A DNA stretch of 61,379 nucleotides from an uncultured Anaerolineae bacterium (lineage in GTDB: Bacteria > Chloroflexota > Anaerolineae > J036 > Brachytrichaceae), in assembly GCA_937959265.1 (NCBI GenBank), contig CALGMA010000035.1, positions 1 through 61,379 on the forward strand, given 5' to 3'. How positions within the stretch are numbered: the stretch's first letter is position 1; each line of letters starts with the position of its first letter. Under the pieces are notes generated by a model. It did no database searches and was not told where the DNA came from. It saw only the letters and a program-made list of their open reading frames with translations. Below, piece after piece: positions 1-9,608 of this stretch. A program made the position numbers and the translations under genes.

Positions 1-1130
<1,130 letters not shown>

Positions 1131-1136
1131 TGTTTC

Positions 1137-1173
1137 TCACATGATGCAGAGAAATCGAACTTCTCGCATGTGA
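1137..1173 (+). other. Hairpin in the 23S-5S spacer
   Basis: TCACATG at 1137-1143 pairs with CATGTGA at 1167-1173, and GAGAA at 1150-1154 pairs with TTCTC at 1161-1165. The result is an interrupted stem just after the mature 23S end. A likely role is an RNase III-type processing or spacer structure. The pairing is seen; the role is inferred. Confidence 0.5.
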
Positions 1174-1232
1174 ACTGCATTGCGCTCGCTAAACGTCACG
1201 TCCTATTCAGTTTTTAGAGTGTCGCTTTTGAC

Positions 1233-1376
1233 GAAGAGTCTTTTGGTGATTTGAGCGACGAGGTCACACCCGGTCCCATCCCGAACCCGGAAGTTAAGCT
1301 CGTCAGCGCCGATGGTAGTACGCGGGCGACTGCGTGCAAGAGTAGGTCATTGCCAGAAGACTCTTCGCCTTTTTCA
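1233..1376 (+). terminator. 5S flanking processing stem that doubles as rRNA operon terminator
   Basis: GAAGAGTCTT at 1233-1242 is the exact reverse complement of AAGACTCTTC at 1357-1366. The two arms bracket the 5S gene, and the 3' arm is followed by a T-rich run (gcctttttc, 1367-1375). The stem would present the 5S ends for processing, and the 3' side could contribute to termination. The pairing is seen directly; the dual role is inferred. Confidence 0.6.
1244..1355 (+). rRNA. rrf: 5S ribosomal RNA
   Basis: The 5S core is present: 'cacacccggtcccatcccgaacccggaagttaag' type sequence lies at about 1264-1297 and a conserved loop E/D region follows. The terminal helix closes with GGTGAT (1245-1250) against ATTGCC (1349-1354), giving a molecule of about 112 nt. 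It follows 23S by about 115 nt, the normal order in a bacterial rRNA operon. Ends are good to a few bases. Confidence 0.95.
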
Positions 1377-1435
1377 CGCCATCTTCCGTCGAGTCGCTCT
1401 GGCCATTGAGTCGTCAGGTTGATCAGGTCGCTGTT

Positions 1436-2128
1436 ATGCGCTCGTACAAGTATCTCGATGTTGTGATCGGCACGTTTGTTGCTGTGCTCATCATCAGCAA
1501 CCTGGCTTCTTCGGCCAAGATCGTCACGCTAGGCCCGTTCACCTTCGACGGCGGCACGTTGCTCTTCCCGCTGAGTTACATCTTCGGCGACGTGTTGACC
1601 GAGGTGTATGGCTATTCGGTTTCGCGTCGGGTAATTTGGATCGGCTTCATCGCCGCTGCGCTCTTCAGCCTGACGGTTTGGCTCGTCGGCTTGTTGCCGG
1701 GCGAGGCCGAATGGTCGAGCCGCGTCGGCATGGAGGCATACAACGCTGTGCTCGGCAGCACACCGCGCATCGTGCTCGCTTCTCTCATCGCCTACTGGGC
1801 CGGTGCATTCTCCAACGCCTTCGTGCTGGCCCGCATGAAGGTCATGACGCAGGGGCGCTGGTTGTGGACTCGCACCATCGGCTCGACGATTGTCGGCCAG
1901 GCCGTGGACACCTTACTCTTTGTGATGATCGCGTTTGCCGGCACGATGAGCGCGGGGGTGTTATGGGATGTCGCGGCGTCGAACTACGTCTTCAAAGTCG
2001 GTATCGAAGCGCTGTTCACGCCGGCGACCTACGCGTTCGTCGGCTGGCTCAAGCGTGTCGAGGGTGTGGATGCTTACGACGCGCAAACCGACTTCAATCC
2101 GTTTCGTGCTGCGATGGATCGTGTGTAG
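1436..2128 (+). CDS. Queuosine precursor transporter, YhhQ/DUF165 family
   Basis: A multi-pass membrane protein of 230 residues. By family it imports queuine, preQ1 or preQ0 for tRNA queuosine modification. It starts with a short cytoplasmic stretch and a first membrane helix (DVVIGTFVAVLIISNL). The family-typical segment 'FDGGTLLFPLSYIFGDVLTEVYGY' region follows at about residues 35-60, then three or four more hydrophobic helices with the conserved 'GSTIVGQAVDTLLF' region. Length fits the family (220-240). I chose the ATG at 1436; a TTG at 1406 in frame would add ten residues that do not look conserved. No preQ1 riboswitch is evident in the 60 bases upstream. The gene converges on the next one with a 5-nt gap. 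Confidence 0.88.
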   Translation: MRSYKYLDVVIGTFVAVLIISNLASSAKIVTLGPFTFDGGTLLFPLSYIFGDVLTEVYGYSVSRRVIWIGFIAAALFSLTVWLVGLLPGEAEWSSRVGMEAYNAVLGSTPRIVLASLIAYWAGAFSNAFVLARMKVMTQGRWLWTRTIGSTIVGQAVDTLLFVMIAFAGTMSAGVLWDVAASNYVFKVGIEALFTPATYAFVGWLKRVEGVDAYDAQTDFNPFRAAMDRV

Positions 2129-2133
2129 TCGCC

Positions 2134-4014
2134 TTAACCTGGACTGTGGACGACGAAGGGGAAGACCAACTGATACCCCAGGAGGACGGTTGTAGCTGGT
2201 CTGCCCGGAACAGGCGATGGAAGTCCGTCGAACTGAAGATATGCCTGATGCGTGACCGGGCCGGACAGCGCCGCACTGACGACGAGCGAGGCGGTGAGTG
2301 TGGACGATGGCGCGAGGCTGGGGAATGTCCAGGAAATCACGTTGCCGTTCACCGTCCCCGGGGGGGCGGACGAGATGAGCGTAAGGGTCGTCGGCAGGCT
2401 GCTCGAGATGACAACGCCGGCGCGCGTGAGTGGTGTGACGTTGGTCGTGCTGATGACGACCGCGAAAGGCTCATTTACACGCACAGAGGCAGGCGCTGTC
2501 ACGACGGGCGCGCTCAACGCAGCGTTCACTGCAGCGAGCGCATCCACCAGGCCGTAGCCGTAAGTGTTGTTGGGCCAGGCCGAGCCCGGCACGCCTCCGC
2601 ACGTTTCATTGTCGGTAAGCGGTCGTGCAGTGTAGCGCAGGAGCATTTCGGTCGTCTCGACGTCTCCGCGCAGCTCGGGCGCTGCCGACCACAGCAGCGC
2701 CACGACGCCTGCAACGTGGGGGGCGGCCATGCTGGTGCCACTGGAGAGGCCGTAGCTGGTTGGCGAGCCTGGCCGTGCCGAACGCACGTTAACGCCAGGC
2801 GCGACGACATCTGGCTTGATTTGCCCGGTGAGCGATGAGGGGCCGCGACTGCTGAAACTAGCGATGGTGTCGCTGCTGTCCGTTGCACCGATTGTGAATG
2901 CTTGATCAAGGGTGGCCGGCGCGTGCACCACGCTGCGGCAGGCACTGCCGCGATTGCCCGCCGATGCGACGACCATGATGCCTGCGTCGCGCAGCGCCTG
3001 AGTCGCAGTGATGAGCGCAGTGGGCACGTCGCAACCGATCTCGCCGTAGTCTGGATCGCAAGCCCAGGAGTTGCTGGTAACGTCGGCGCTATGGGCCGGG
3101 TCGGGAAAATTGCCGTTGACATCGGTCGGCGCGAGCGCGAACTGGAAGCAAGCGATGTAGCGCGCCACGCTGCCGATGCCGCTCGGGCCGGCCATGTTGC
3201 GACAGGCGATCCATTTTGTGCTAGGGGCAACGCCGATCTGGTTGCCCACCCCGTCGTCGCCGACGACAGTGCCGGTGGTGTGCGTGCCGTGTCCGTTCAC
3301 GTCCTGCGGCGTCGAGGATGGCGGGTTGCCATCCGTCGGTGCAGCGTCGAACCAGTTGTAGTCGTGAGTGACGGTGATACCGTCCCAGCCGCGATAGTGG
3401 GGTTTGAGCGCCTCGTGGTCCCAGCGCACGCCCGTGTCCAGATTGGCGATGACGACGCCCTGGCCGGTATAACCCATGGCCCAGACCTGTGGCGCGTTCA
3501 CACGCTGGATGCCCCATTCGACGGCAGGCGGGGAATAGGGAATGAGAAGCGGGGAGTGGGATTTTGGATGCCGGTCCTCGGTGTGATTTTCGAGGCCGCG
3601 CGTCTGCTCGTCCAGGTCAACGCGGATTACGTCGCTCCGCGTTCCCAGCCAACGCAGCGTCGGGCGGTCTATGCGCCGGACGACGATTTGGTTGGTGATC
3701 CACAGGGGGAAGAAATCCAGGCCGCGTGTGGCAAGATCGGCGCGCAGTTGGGCTTGAGCATGCTCGGCGTGCGCTTGTAATGCCCGGACGACAAAGCGAG
3801 TCTTCTCTCCCTTCGTGCGCAATGCCCGCGCAGGCGAAAGGTCGGGGTAGCCGGGCAGAGTGACGATCACGTCGGCAACAGTGCCTCGACCCGCAGTCGC
3901 TGCCCAGGCGCGAGCGGAGATGCCGGATGGCGGTTCGGGTGGCGTAGGCAGCTGCCAGGCTGTTAGCGTGACCAGACAGAGCGCCGAGGCGACGAAGAGG
4001 CGCAGTCGTTGCAT
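2134..4014 (-). CDS. Secreted subtilisin-like serine protease (peptidase S8)
   Basis: Exported endopeptidase of 626 residues. A signal peptide (1-20 or so) is followed by an inhibitor-I9-like propeptide (about 45-135), a linker, and the S8 catalytic domain (about 165-500). The triad is visible: Asp193 (NLDTGV), His242 (NGHGTHTTG) and Ser428 (SGTSMAAPHVAG), with the oxyanion Asn region at 313-318. A C-terminal beta-sandwich of DUF11-like type (about 505-600) ends in a hydrophobic tail. The linker at residues 148-163 is encoded by period-7 repeat DNA. The start at 4014 has no ribosome binding site, but TAGAAT lies at 4027-4022, seven nt upstream, so the mRNA may be leaderless. Substrate unknown. 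Confidence 0.95.
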   Translation of the reverse strand: MQRLRLFVASALCLVTLTAWQLPTPPEPPSGISARAWAATAGRGTVADVIVTLPGYPDLSPARALRTKGEKTRFVVRALQAHAEHAQAQLRADLATRGLDFFPLWITNQIVVRRIDRPTLRWLGTRSDVIRVDLDEQTRGLENHTEDRHPKSHSPLLIPYSPPAVEWGIQRVNAPQVWAMGYTGQGVVIANLDTGVRWDHEALKPHYRGWDGITVTHDYNWFDAAPTDGNPPSSTPQDVNGHGTHTTGTVVGDDGVGNQIGVAPSTKWIACRNMAGPSGIGSVARYIACFQFALAPTDVNGNFPDPAHSADVTSNSWACDPDYGEIGCDVPTALITATQALRDAGIMVVASAGNRGSACRSVVHAPATLDQAFTIGATDSSDTIASFSSRGPSSLTGQIKPDVVAPGVNVRSARPGSPTSYGLSSGTSMAAPHVAGVVALLWSAAPELRGDVETTEMLLRYTARPLTDNETCGGVPGSAWPNNTYGYGLVDALAAVNAALSAPVVTAPASVRVNEPFAVVISTTNVTPLTRAGVVISSSLPTTLTLISSAPPGTVNGNVISWTFPSLAPSSTLTASLVVSAALSGPVTHQAYLQFDGLPSPVPGRPATTVLLGYQLVFPFVVHSPG

Positions 4015-4021
4015 CGGTGAG

Positions 4022-4027
4022 ATTCTA
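4022..4027 (-). promoter_or_regulatory. -10 box (TAGAAT) giving a probable leaderless start for the subtilase
   Basis: On the minus strand TAGAAT ends seven nt before the ATG at 4014. Transcription would begin at or next to the start codon. No Shine-Dalgarno sequence is present and no good -35 was seen. Confidence 0.5.
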
Positions 4028-4099
4028 CCGGCTGCAATTGACTATTCGCCAGCGATAGCTATAACCACCTCCAGACTTCCCTGCGTCCAAAGAAGATCC

Positions 4100-4987
4100 A
4101 TGAATCCCAACCCTGCACTCCAAAAGCTCGGTTTCTCCGAACGCGACCGCGTCGTCATCATCCACGCTGATGACATCGGCCTATCGCATGCAAGCTGCGC
4201 TGCGTTTAGCGATCTGTGGCGCGCCGGCATCATCTCGTCCGGCGCGGTGATGGTGCCTTGTCCATGGTTCCCAAAAGTCGCCGCCTATTGTCGCGCGAAC
4301 CCGAGCGTAGATATGGGCGTGCATCTGACGTTGACCAGCGAGTGGGACAGTATGCGCTGGGGGCCGATTTCGACGCGCGACCCGGCATCGGGCTTGTTGG
4401 ACGACGAGGGCTACTTTCCGCGCGCGACGCCCGCCGTTCAGCAGTCGAGCGATCCGGAGGCGGTACAACGCGAGCTCATCGCGCAGGTAGAGCGCGCTAT
4501 CGCGTTTGGAATCTCCCCCACGCACGCCGATGTGCACATGGGATCGGTCTTCCATCCCAAACATTTGCCAGCCTATGTGCAGATTGCCCGGCAGTTCAAG
4601 ATTCCGGTCATGATCCCTCGACTGGATGAGGCGCGGTTGCGCCAGTGGGGGTTCGATGGCGAAGTGCTCACGTGGGCAGTCGGGGCGCTGCGCGCGCTCG
4701 AAAAGGAAGGATTACCAATGGTAGATCACGTTCTCGGTATGCCACTCGGCAAGCCGGAGAATCGTCTACAGCAGGTATTTGCGGCGCTAGATGCACTTCA
4801 GCCCGGCATCACGCACTTCATCATTCACCCTTCGCTCGATACAGCGGAAGCGCGCGCCATCAGCCCGGATTTACCCAGCCGGATCGGAGACTACGAGACG
4901 TTTATGGACGAGCGCGTGCGAGAGCATATTCGCCGCGGTGGGCTGCAAATCATCGGCTACCGCCATTTAAAGGCGCTGATGACTTGA
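4100..4987 (+). CDS. YdjC/ChbG-family carbohydrate deacetylase
   Basis: Predicted to remove acetyl groups from N-acetylated sugars or oligosaccharides using a divalent metal. The 295-residue protein has the family signature: a metal-binding Asp-Asp in 'HADDIGLS' at about residues 21-28, a His in 'HADVHMGSVFHP' near 140, and 'HFIIHPSLD' near 240. Length matches the family. The ATG at 4100 is chosen because 'aagaag' lies just upstream and homologues begin near here; an in-frame upstream extension to 3860 would run antisense into the subtilase gene. The gene stands alone: divergent from the subtilase and convergent with the DtxR-like gene. Confidence 0.92.
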   Translation: MNPNPALQKLGFSERDRVVIIHADDIGLSHASCAAFSDLWRAGIISSGAVMVPCPWFPKVAAYCRANPSVDMGVHLTLTSEWDSMRWGPISTRDPASGLLDDEGYFPRATPAVQQSSDPEAVQRELIAQVERAIAFGISPTHADVHMGSVFHPKHLPAYVQIARQFKIPVMIPRLDEARLRQWGFDGEVLTWAVGALRALEKEGLPMVDHVLGMPLGKPENRLQQVFAALDALQPGITHFIIHPSLDTAEARAISPDLPSRIGDYETFMDERVREHIRRGGLQIIGYRHLKALMT

Positions 4988-5000
4988 GCTGCCGGACCTA

Positions 5001-5028
5001 TCACTCACTCACGACTTACAACCTGCGA
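5001..5028. repeat. Degenerate heptanucleotide repeat tract
   Basis: Four consecutive 7-mers in register, beginning TCACTCA then CTCACGA, with two more diverged units to 5028. It lies in the convergent gap between the deacetylase and the DtxR-like gene. Part of a dispersed period-7 repeat family described in the findings. Confidence 0.5.
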
Positions 5029-5044
5029 TCAGCCGTCGGCATGC

Positions 5045-5746
5045 TCAACGTTCGACTTCGACCCAGACTTTGGATGCGAGTTCCGAGCCGATCACGTGTT
5101 CGTCGTGGAAGTTGCCGTTGGCTACGCGCACGCGCAGTGGGCCGGAGAAGGGCGCGCGCGACACCATGTGGATCGGCATCCCCGGCTTAATGTTAAGTGA
5201 GGAGAGATAACGCAGCAAATCGCCGTCATGCGATGAGACGCGGCTGACTACGCCCCGTGCGCCGTCGGCCAGTTCAGATAGGCGCGCATCGGCCAGCGGC
5301 TGGATGCGACCATCGCGCGTCGGAATCGGATCACCGTGTGGACAGCGCGCCGGACGGTCGAGCTGCGCATTCATCCGTTCGATCAGCTCGTCGTCGAGGT
5401 AATTGCTGGCAGATGCAGCAATTGGATATACCTCGTCCCAGGTATAGCCGAGCTTCTGTACCAGGAAGACCTCGAAGATGCGGCGCTTGCGAATCGCCCT
5501 GAGCGCGATGCGTTCGCCAGCCTCACTCAATACCAAGCCGCATGCGCCCTCACGCCGCACCAGCCCCTGACGCACCAGTCGCTGCGCCATGCGCGAGACC
5601 GCCGGCGGCGTTACGCCCAACCGCGCCGCCAGTGCGCGCAGCGACACCCGGCCGGATTCACTCGCTTCGAGGTAGGTCTCGCTTAAGAAATCCTGCACTA
5701 CAGCGCTGGTTTTGCTCACCAGCTTATTCGTCGTAGCCTTGGCCAT
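5045..5746 (-). CDS. DtxR/MntR-family transcriptional regulator with substituted metal-binding residues
   Basis: A 233-residue DNA-binding regulator: winged helix-turn-helix (about 13-75), dimerisation domain (about 76-140, with the typical 'CPHGDPIP' end) and a C-terminal FeoA/SH3-like domain (about 160-232). Family members are usually Fe(II)- or Mn(II)-activated repressors. Aligned to DtxR, the metal ligands His79, His98, Cys102, Glu105 and His106 correspond to Arg88, Tyr107, Ala111, Ser114 and Asn115. Only Glu92 (Glu83) is kept. The fold is clear but ordinary Fe/Mn sensing looks unlikely. It is transcribed away from the efflux operon at 5905, whose leader carries palindromes it might bind (inference). 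Confidence 0.9.
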   Translation of the reverse strand: MAKATTNKLVSKTSAVVQDFLSETYLEASESGRVSLRALAARLGVTPPAVSRMAQRLVRQGLVRREGACGLVLSEAGERIALRAIRKRRIFEVFLVQKLGYTWDEVYPIAASASNYLDDELIERMNAQLDRPARCPHGDPIPTRDGRIQPLADARLSELADGARGVVSRVSSHDGDLLRYLSSLNIKPGMPIHMVSRAPFSGPLRVRVANGNFHDEHVIGSELASKVWVEVER

Positions 5747-5828
5747 TTCGGCCTCAGATTATTGCACAGCGCGCTGGCGTGCTGCGGCAGCATACACAGT
5801 CACTTATCGAACGTTAATCCCGCGCCGA

Positions 5829-5834
5829 TAGAAT
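5829..5834 (+). promoter_or_regulatory. Candidate -10 box (TAGAAT) of the efflux operon
   Basis: TAGAAT lies 70 nt upstream of the ATG at 5905. TTATCG at 5804-5809 could serve as a -35, but the spacing is 19 nt. The start site would fall just before the palindromes at 5849-5875. Confidence 0.35.
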
Positions 5835-5848
5835 CACGCTGTCTTGCC

Positions 5849-5875
5849 GGATGTTCGATGAGAACATCCTGTTCT
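5849..5875. promoter_or_regulatory. Nested palindromic operator candidate in the efflux operon leader
   Basis: GGATGTTC at 5849-5856 and GAACATCC at 5862-5869 form a perfect 8-bp inverted repeat with a 5-nt spacer. The right arm is reused in AGAACAtccTGTTCT (5861-5875). The half-sites GTTC, GAAC, GTTC therefore recur every 9 bp. This suits a dimeric repressor bound to one face of the DNA, and the neighbouring regulator gene is the obvious candidate. Repeats seen; function inferred. Confidence 0.45.
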
Positions 5876-5904
5876 ATCTTCAGCTTGAGCCAGAGGGAGT
5901 TTAC

Positions 5905-7416
5905 ATGAACGCACGGTTGGATCGCTACTATCCGAAGTCAATCTATGTCGTTGCAGCGCTGGCGGGTGCATTGCTGTTGGGGGCATGCGCTCGGCCAGGT
6001 GCCACTGCCGACACCGCCTCTCAACGCGTAGCCATCCTTGAAAACGGCACATTGACAGCCACCGTAAATGCGACCGGCAACATCGAGCCCGAAGCCGAAG
6101 TTCGGTTGACTTTCCAACAGCCCGGCATCGTGGCCGAAGTGTTTTTTGATCAGAGCGATGCAGTGAAGAAGGGCGATGTGATCGCCCGGCTGGATACAAC
6201 CGATTTAGAGCTAGCGCTGGCTCAGGCGCAGGCATCTCTAGAACAAGCCAAGAGCGGGCTGGCTCAGGCTGAAACAGCTGTCGAGAATGCGAAGGCCCAG
6301 GAGATCATCGCCACGGCGAACTACAGCCGCACGGTGTCTGGAGCGCGACCGAGCGAGGTGAGCGCTGCGCGGGCAGCGCTGGCAGCGGCCCAGGCGAACC
6401 TGGACAAGCTGAAGTCTGGGCCGACCACAGAAGACCTGGCCGCAGCTGAAGCGGCGTTGCGCAATGCCGAAGCAGCGCTGCGCCAGGCACAGAGTGCGTA
6501 TGATATGGCCTATAAGCGCGATCCGGCCGGTATTGCCGCCAGCCCGGCTGCGCTCCAACTCGAGCAGGCGACCAACAACTACAACTCGGCCAAGGCGCAA
6601 TATGACAGAATCGCCGCGGGCGCAGATACGGCTCAGATCAAGGCTGCCGAGCAGCAGGTGCTTAACGCGCGGGCGAACCTCGACAAGGTGCTCACCCCGG
6701 CGCGGCAATTCGATCTCGACCAAGCTGAAGCGCAGCTTCAACAAGCGCGCCTGCAGGTCAAGAACGCCGAGATTCAAGTTGCCAACGCCAAGAATCAGGT
6801 GAGGCTGGCCGAGATTCAGGTGAAACAGGCGCAGCGCCGACTTGACCAGGCGTCGCTCAAATCACCGATTGACGGCGTCATTGCCGCGTTGAACGTGAAG
6901 GTGGGCGAAGCCGTCGGTGCCGGCGGACAACCGGCTGCTGTCGTGGTTGACCTCTCAAAGTATCACATTGACATCACCGTAGACGAGATTGATATCGCTA
7001 AGGTGAAAGTGGGCCAGGAGGTCAACGTCACGTTAGACTCGCTGCCAGGCGTCGAGGTTAAGGGCAAGGTGATGCGCATCTCCCCGACATCGAAGCTGGT
7101 AAACGGCGTGGTGTCGTATGACGTGCGCGTGGGCGTTGAAGCAGCGGAGGACGTGGAGCTGCGCAGCGGTATGACGGCGAATGCGTCCATCGTACTCGAC
7201 CGGCGTGACGGCGTGTTGCTAGCGCCGAATTGGGCAGTGCGCCGCGACCGGAATAGCGGCAAGACCTTTCTCACCGTGCGGGTGAACGATCAGCAAGTGA
7301 CCGAGGTGGAGGTCAAGACCGGCCTGCGCAACGATGCGTTTAGCGAGATCCTCTCCGGCGCGAAGCCCGGCGATGTCGTCGTCGCGCCCAGCGCGCCGAA
7401 TGTTTTGGGTCAGTAA
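5905..7416 (+). CDS. MacA/HlyD-type membrane fusion lipoprotein of an ABC efflux system
   Basis: Periplasm-facing adaptor that couples the MacB-type permeases encoded next to it to export. 503 residues. A lipobox (LGAC) places the lipidated Cys at residue 28. A beta-barrel/lipoyl segment begins near residue 45 and is split by an unusually long Ala/Gln-rich coiled coil (about 95-310, with many QAEAQLQQA-like repeats). The second lipoyl half (SPIDGVIAALNVKVGEAV) and a membrane-proximal barrel follow. The ATG at 5905 is preferred over 5851 because AGAGGGAG sits five nt upstream of it and the signal peptide starts properly. First gene of a four-gene operon. Confidence 0.93.
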   Translation: MNARLDRYYPKSIYVVAALAGALLLGACARPGATADTASQRVAILENGTLTATVNATGNIEPEAEVRLTFQQPGIVAEVFFDQSDAVKKGDVIARLDTTDLELALAQAQASLEQAKSGLAQAETAVENAKAQEIIATANYSRTVSGARPSEVSAARAALAAAQANLDKLKSGPTTEDLAAAEAALRNAEAALRQAQSAYDMAYKRDPAGIAASPAALQLEQATNNYNSAKAQYDRIAAGADTAQIKAAEQQVLNARANLDKVLTPARQFDLDQAEAQLQQARLQVKNAEIQVANAKNQVRLAEIQVKQAQRRLDQASLKSPIDGVIAALNVKVGEAVGAGGQPAAVVVDLSKYHIDITVDEIDIAKVKVGQEVNVTLDSLPGVEVKGKVMRISPTSKLVNGVVSYDVRVGVEAAEDVELRSGMTANASIVLDRRDGVLLAPNWAVRRDRNSGKTFLTVRVNDQQVTEVEVKTGLRNDAFSEILSGAKPGDVVVAPSAPNVLGQ

Positions 7417-7486
7417 GGGACGGCAGGTCGGTGATTCGTCATTGGTCACTCATGGCGCTCAGCCACGCGGACGCGACGACCGCCGC

Positions 7487-7540
7487 TTCACCCATTGTCG
7501 TCACCAATTACCAGTTACCAGCCTGACCCGTTACCAGCGG
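7487..7540. repeat. Degenerate heptanucleotide repeat tract
   Basis: The 131-nt space between the fusion protein and ATPase genes carries TTACCAG-like units repeated at 7-nt spacing (TTACCAG twice in tandem near 7509-7522, again at 7531-7537). A partly complementary ATTGGTCACTC segment lies at about 7443-7453. No promoter stands out. Confidence 0.5.
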
Positions 7541-7547
7541 AGATCAA

Positions 7548-8347
<800 letters not shown>

Positions 8348-8351
<4 letters not shown>

Positions 8352-9598
8352 ACATAGACCTTGTTGAAGCGATCAAGCTAGCTCTACGCGCGCTGGACGC
8401 CAACCGGCTGCGCGCATTCCTGACGATGATTGGGATCAGCATCGGCGTCGGCGCGGTGATCGCCTTGCTGGCTATCGGCACGGGCGTGCAGCAGTATATC
8501 AACGACCAGTTTGCCAGCTCGGGGACGAATCTGCTTGGTATCGTGCCGGGTCGAATCCAACGCGGCCCTGGCGGCGGGCAAAATACGTTCGGGCAGTCAT
8601 CCTTCTTGACGATGGGCGACTATCGCGCGGTGGTGGCCGGCACGCCGAACGTCGAGGCGCACGCCGCCGATTTCACTTCGATTGGCAACTTTTCTTACGG
8701 CTCGCGGACGTCGCAGGTGCAAGTCAGCGGCGTCACGCCCAGCTTCTCACAAGTGCGCAACTGGCGGGCGATCAGCGGCCGGTTCATCGAGGAAGCCGAC
8801 AACAGCGGCCGGGCGCGTGTGGTAGTGCTCGGTCAGACCGTGGTCAACGACCTCTTCCCTGGCGAAGATCCGCTCGACAACCAGGTGAAGATCAACGATG
8901 TGCCGTTTCGCGTGATCGGCGTCATGGAGTCGAAAGGGGCATCCTTCCTCGGCGACCAGGATGCGATTGCGTTCATTCCGCTCAGCACAGCGCAAGAGCG
9001 CCTCTTCCAGCGTCAGGCTCAGGCGCGCACGGGCGAACGCATCGTGTCCACCATCTACCTGCAGGCAACTAGCGACGCCGCTCGGCCACAGATCGAGGCG
9101 ATCGCGCGTGACATCTTGCGCGAACGCCACCGGCTCGGCCCAGGCGACGCCGACGATTTCTCGATCATTAGCCAGACCGAGCTGTTGAATACGTTTGGCG
9201 CCGTGACGAGCGTGCTGACGTTGTTCCTGGGCGCGATCGCGGCTATCTCGCTGCTGGTCGGCGGCATTGGCATCATGAACATCATGCTGGTGAGCGTGAC
9301 AGAGCGCACGCGCGAGATCGGCCTGCGCAAAGCTATCGGCGCGACGCCGTCCGCCATTCTGGGCCAGTTCTTGATCGAGGCGGTTGTGCTGTCGTTCATC
9401 GGCGGCTTGATCGGCATCATGATCGGCGTGGGGATCGCGCTGGGCATCACGCGATTCGTGGATTTCGGCGCCATCGTGCAGCCGGGCGCCGTGCTGCTGG
9501 CAGTGGGGTTTTCGATCGCCGTGGGCTTGTTCTTCGGCATCTATCCTGCGCGGCGCGCCAGCCGGCTGAATCCGATCGATGCGCTGAGGTTCGAGTAG
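8348..9598 (+). CDS. MacB-type ABC transporter permease (first of two)
   Basis: FtsX/MacB-fold permease of 416 residues. One N-terminal membrane helix (about 18-42) is followed by an extracytoplasmic MacB core domain (about 50-260) and three C-terminal helices (about 275-305, 325-360, 370-400). The family motif '[28 protein letters not shown]' region is complete. The ATPase domain is separate, unlike E. coli MacB. It starts inside the ATPase gene's stop and is followed 10 nt later by a second permease, so a heterodimer is likely. Confidence 0.94.
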
Positions 9599-9608
9599 AG
9601 CACAGCAA

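Noticed and set aside
1636..2838. A 400-codon plus-strand frame
   Set aside because: It overlaps the transporter in another frame and runs antisense through the subtilase; its Arg-rich composition is that of an out-of-frame reading.
5853..5874. LexA (SOS) box in the efflux leader
   Set aside because: The half-sites resemble GAAC/GTTC but the spacer is five rather than four bases and no SOS gene is downstream.
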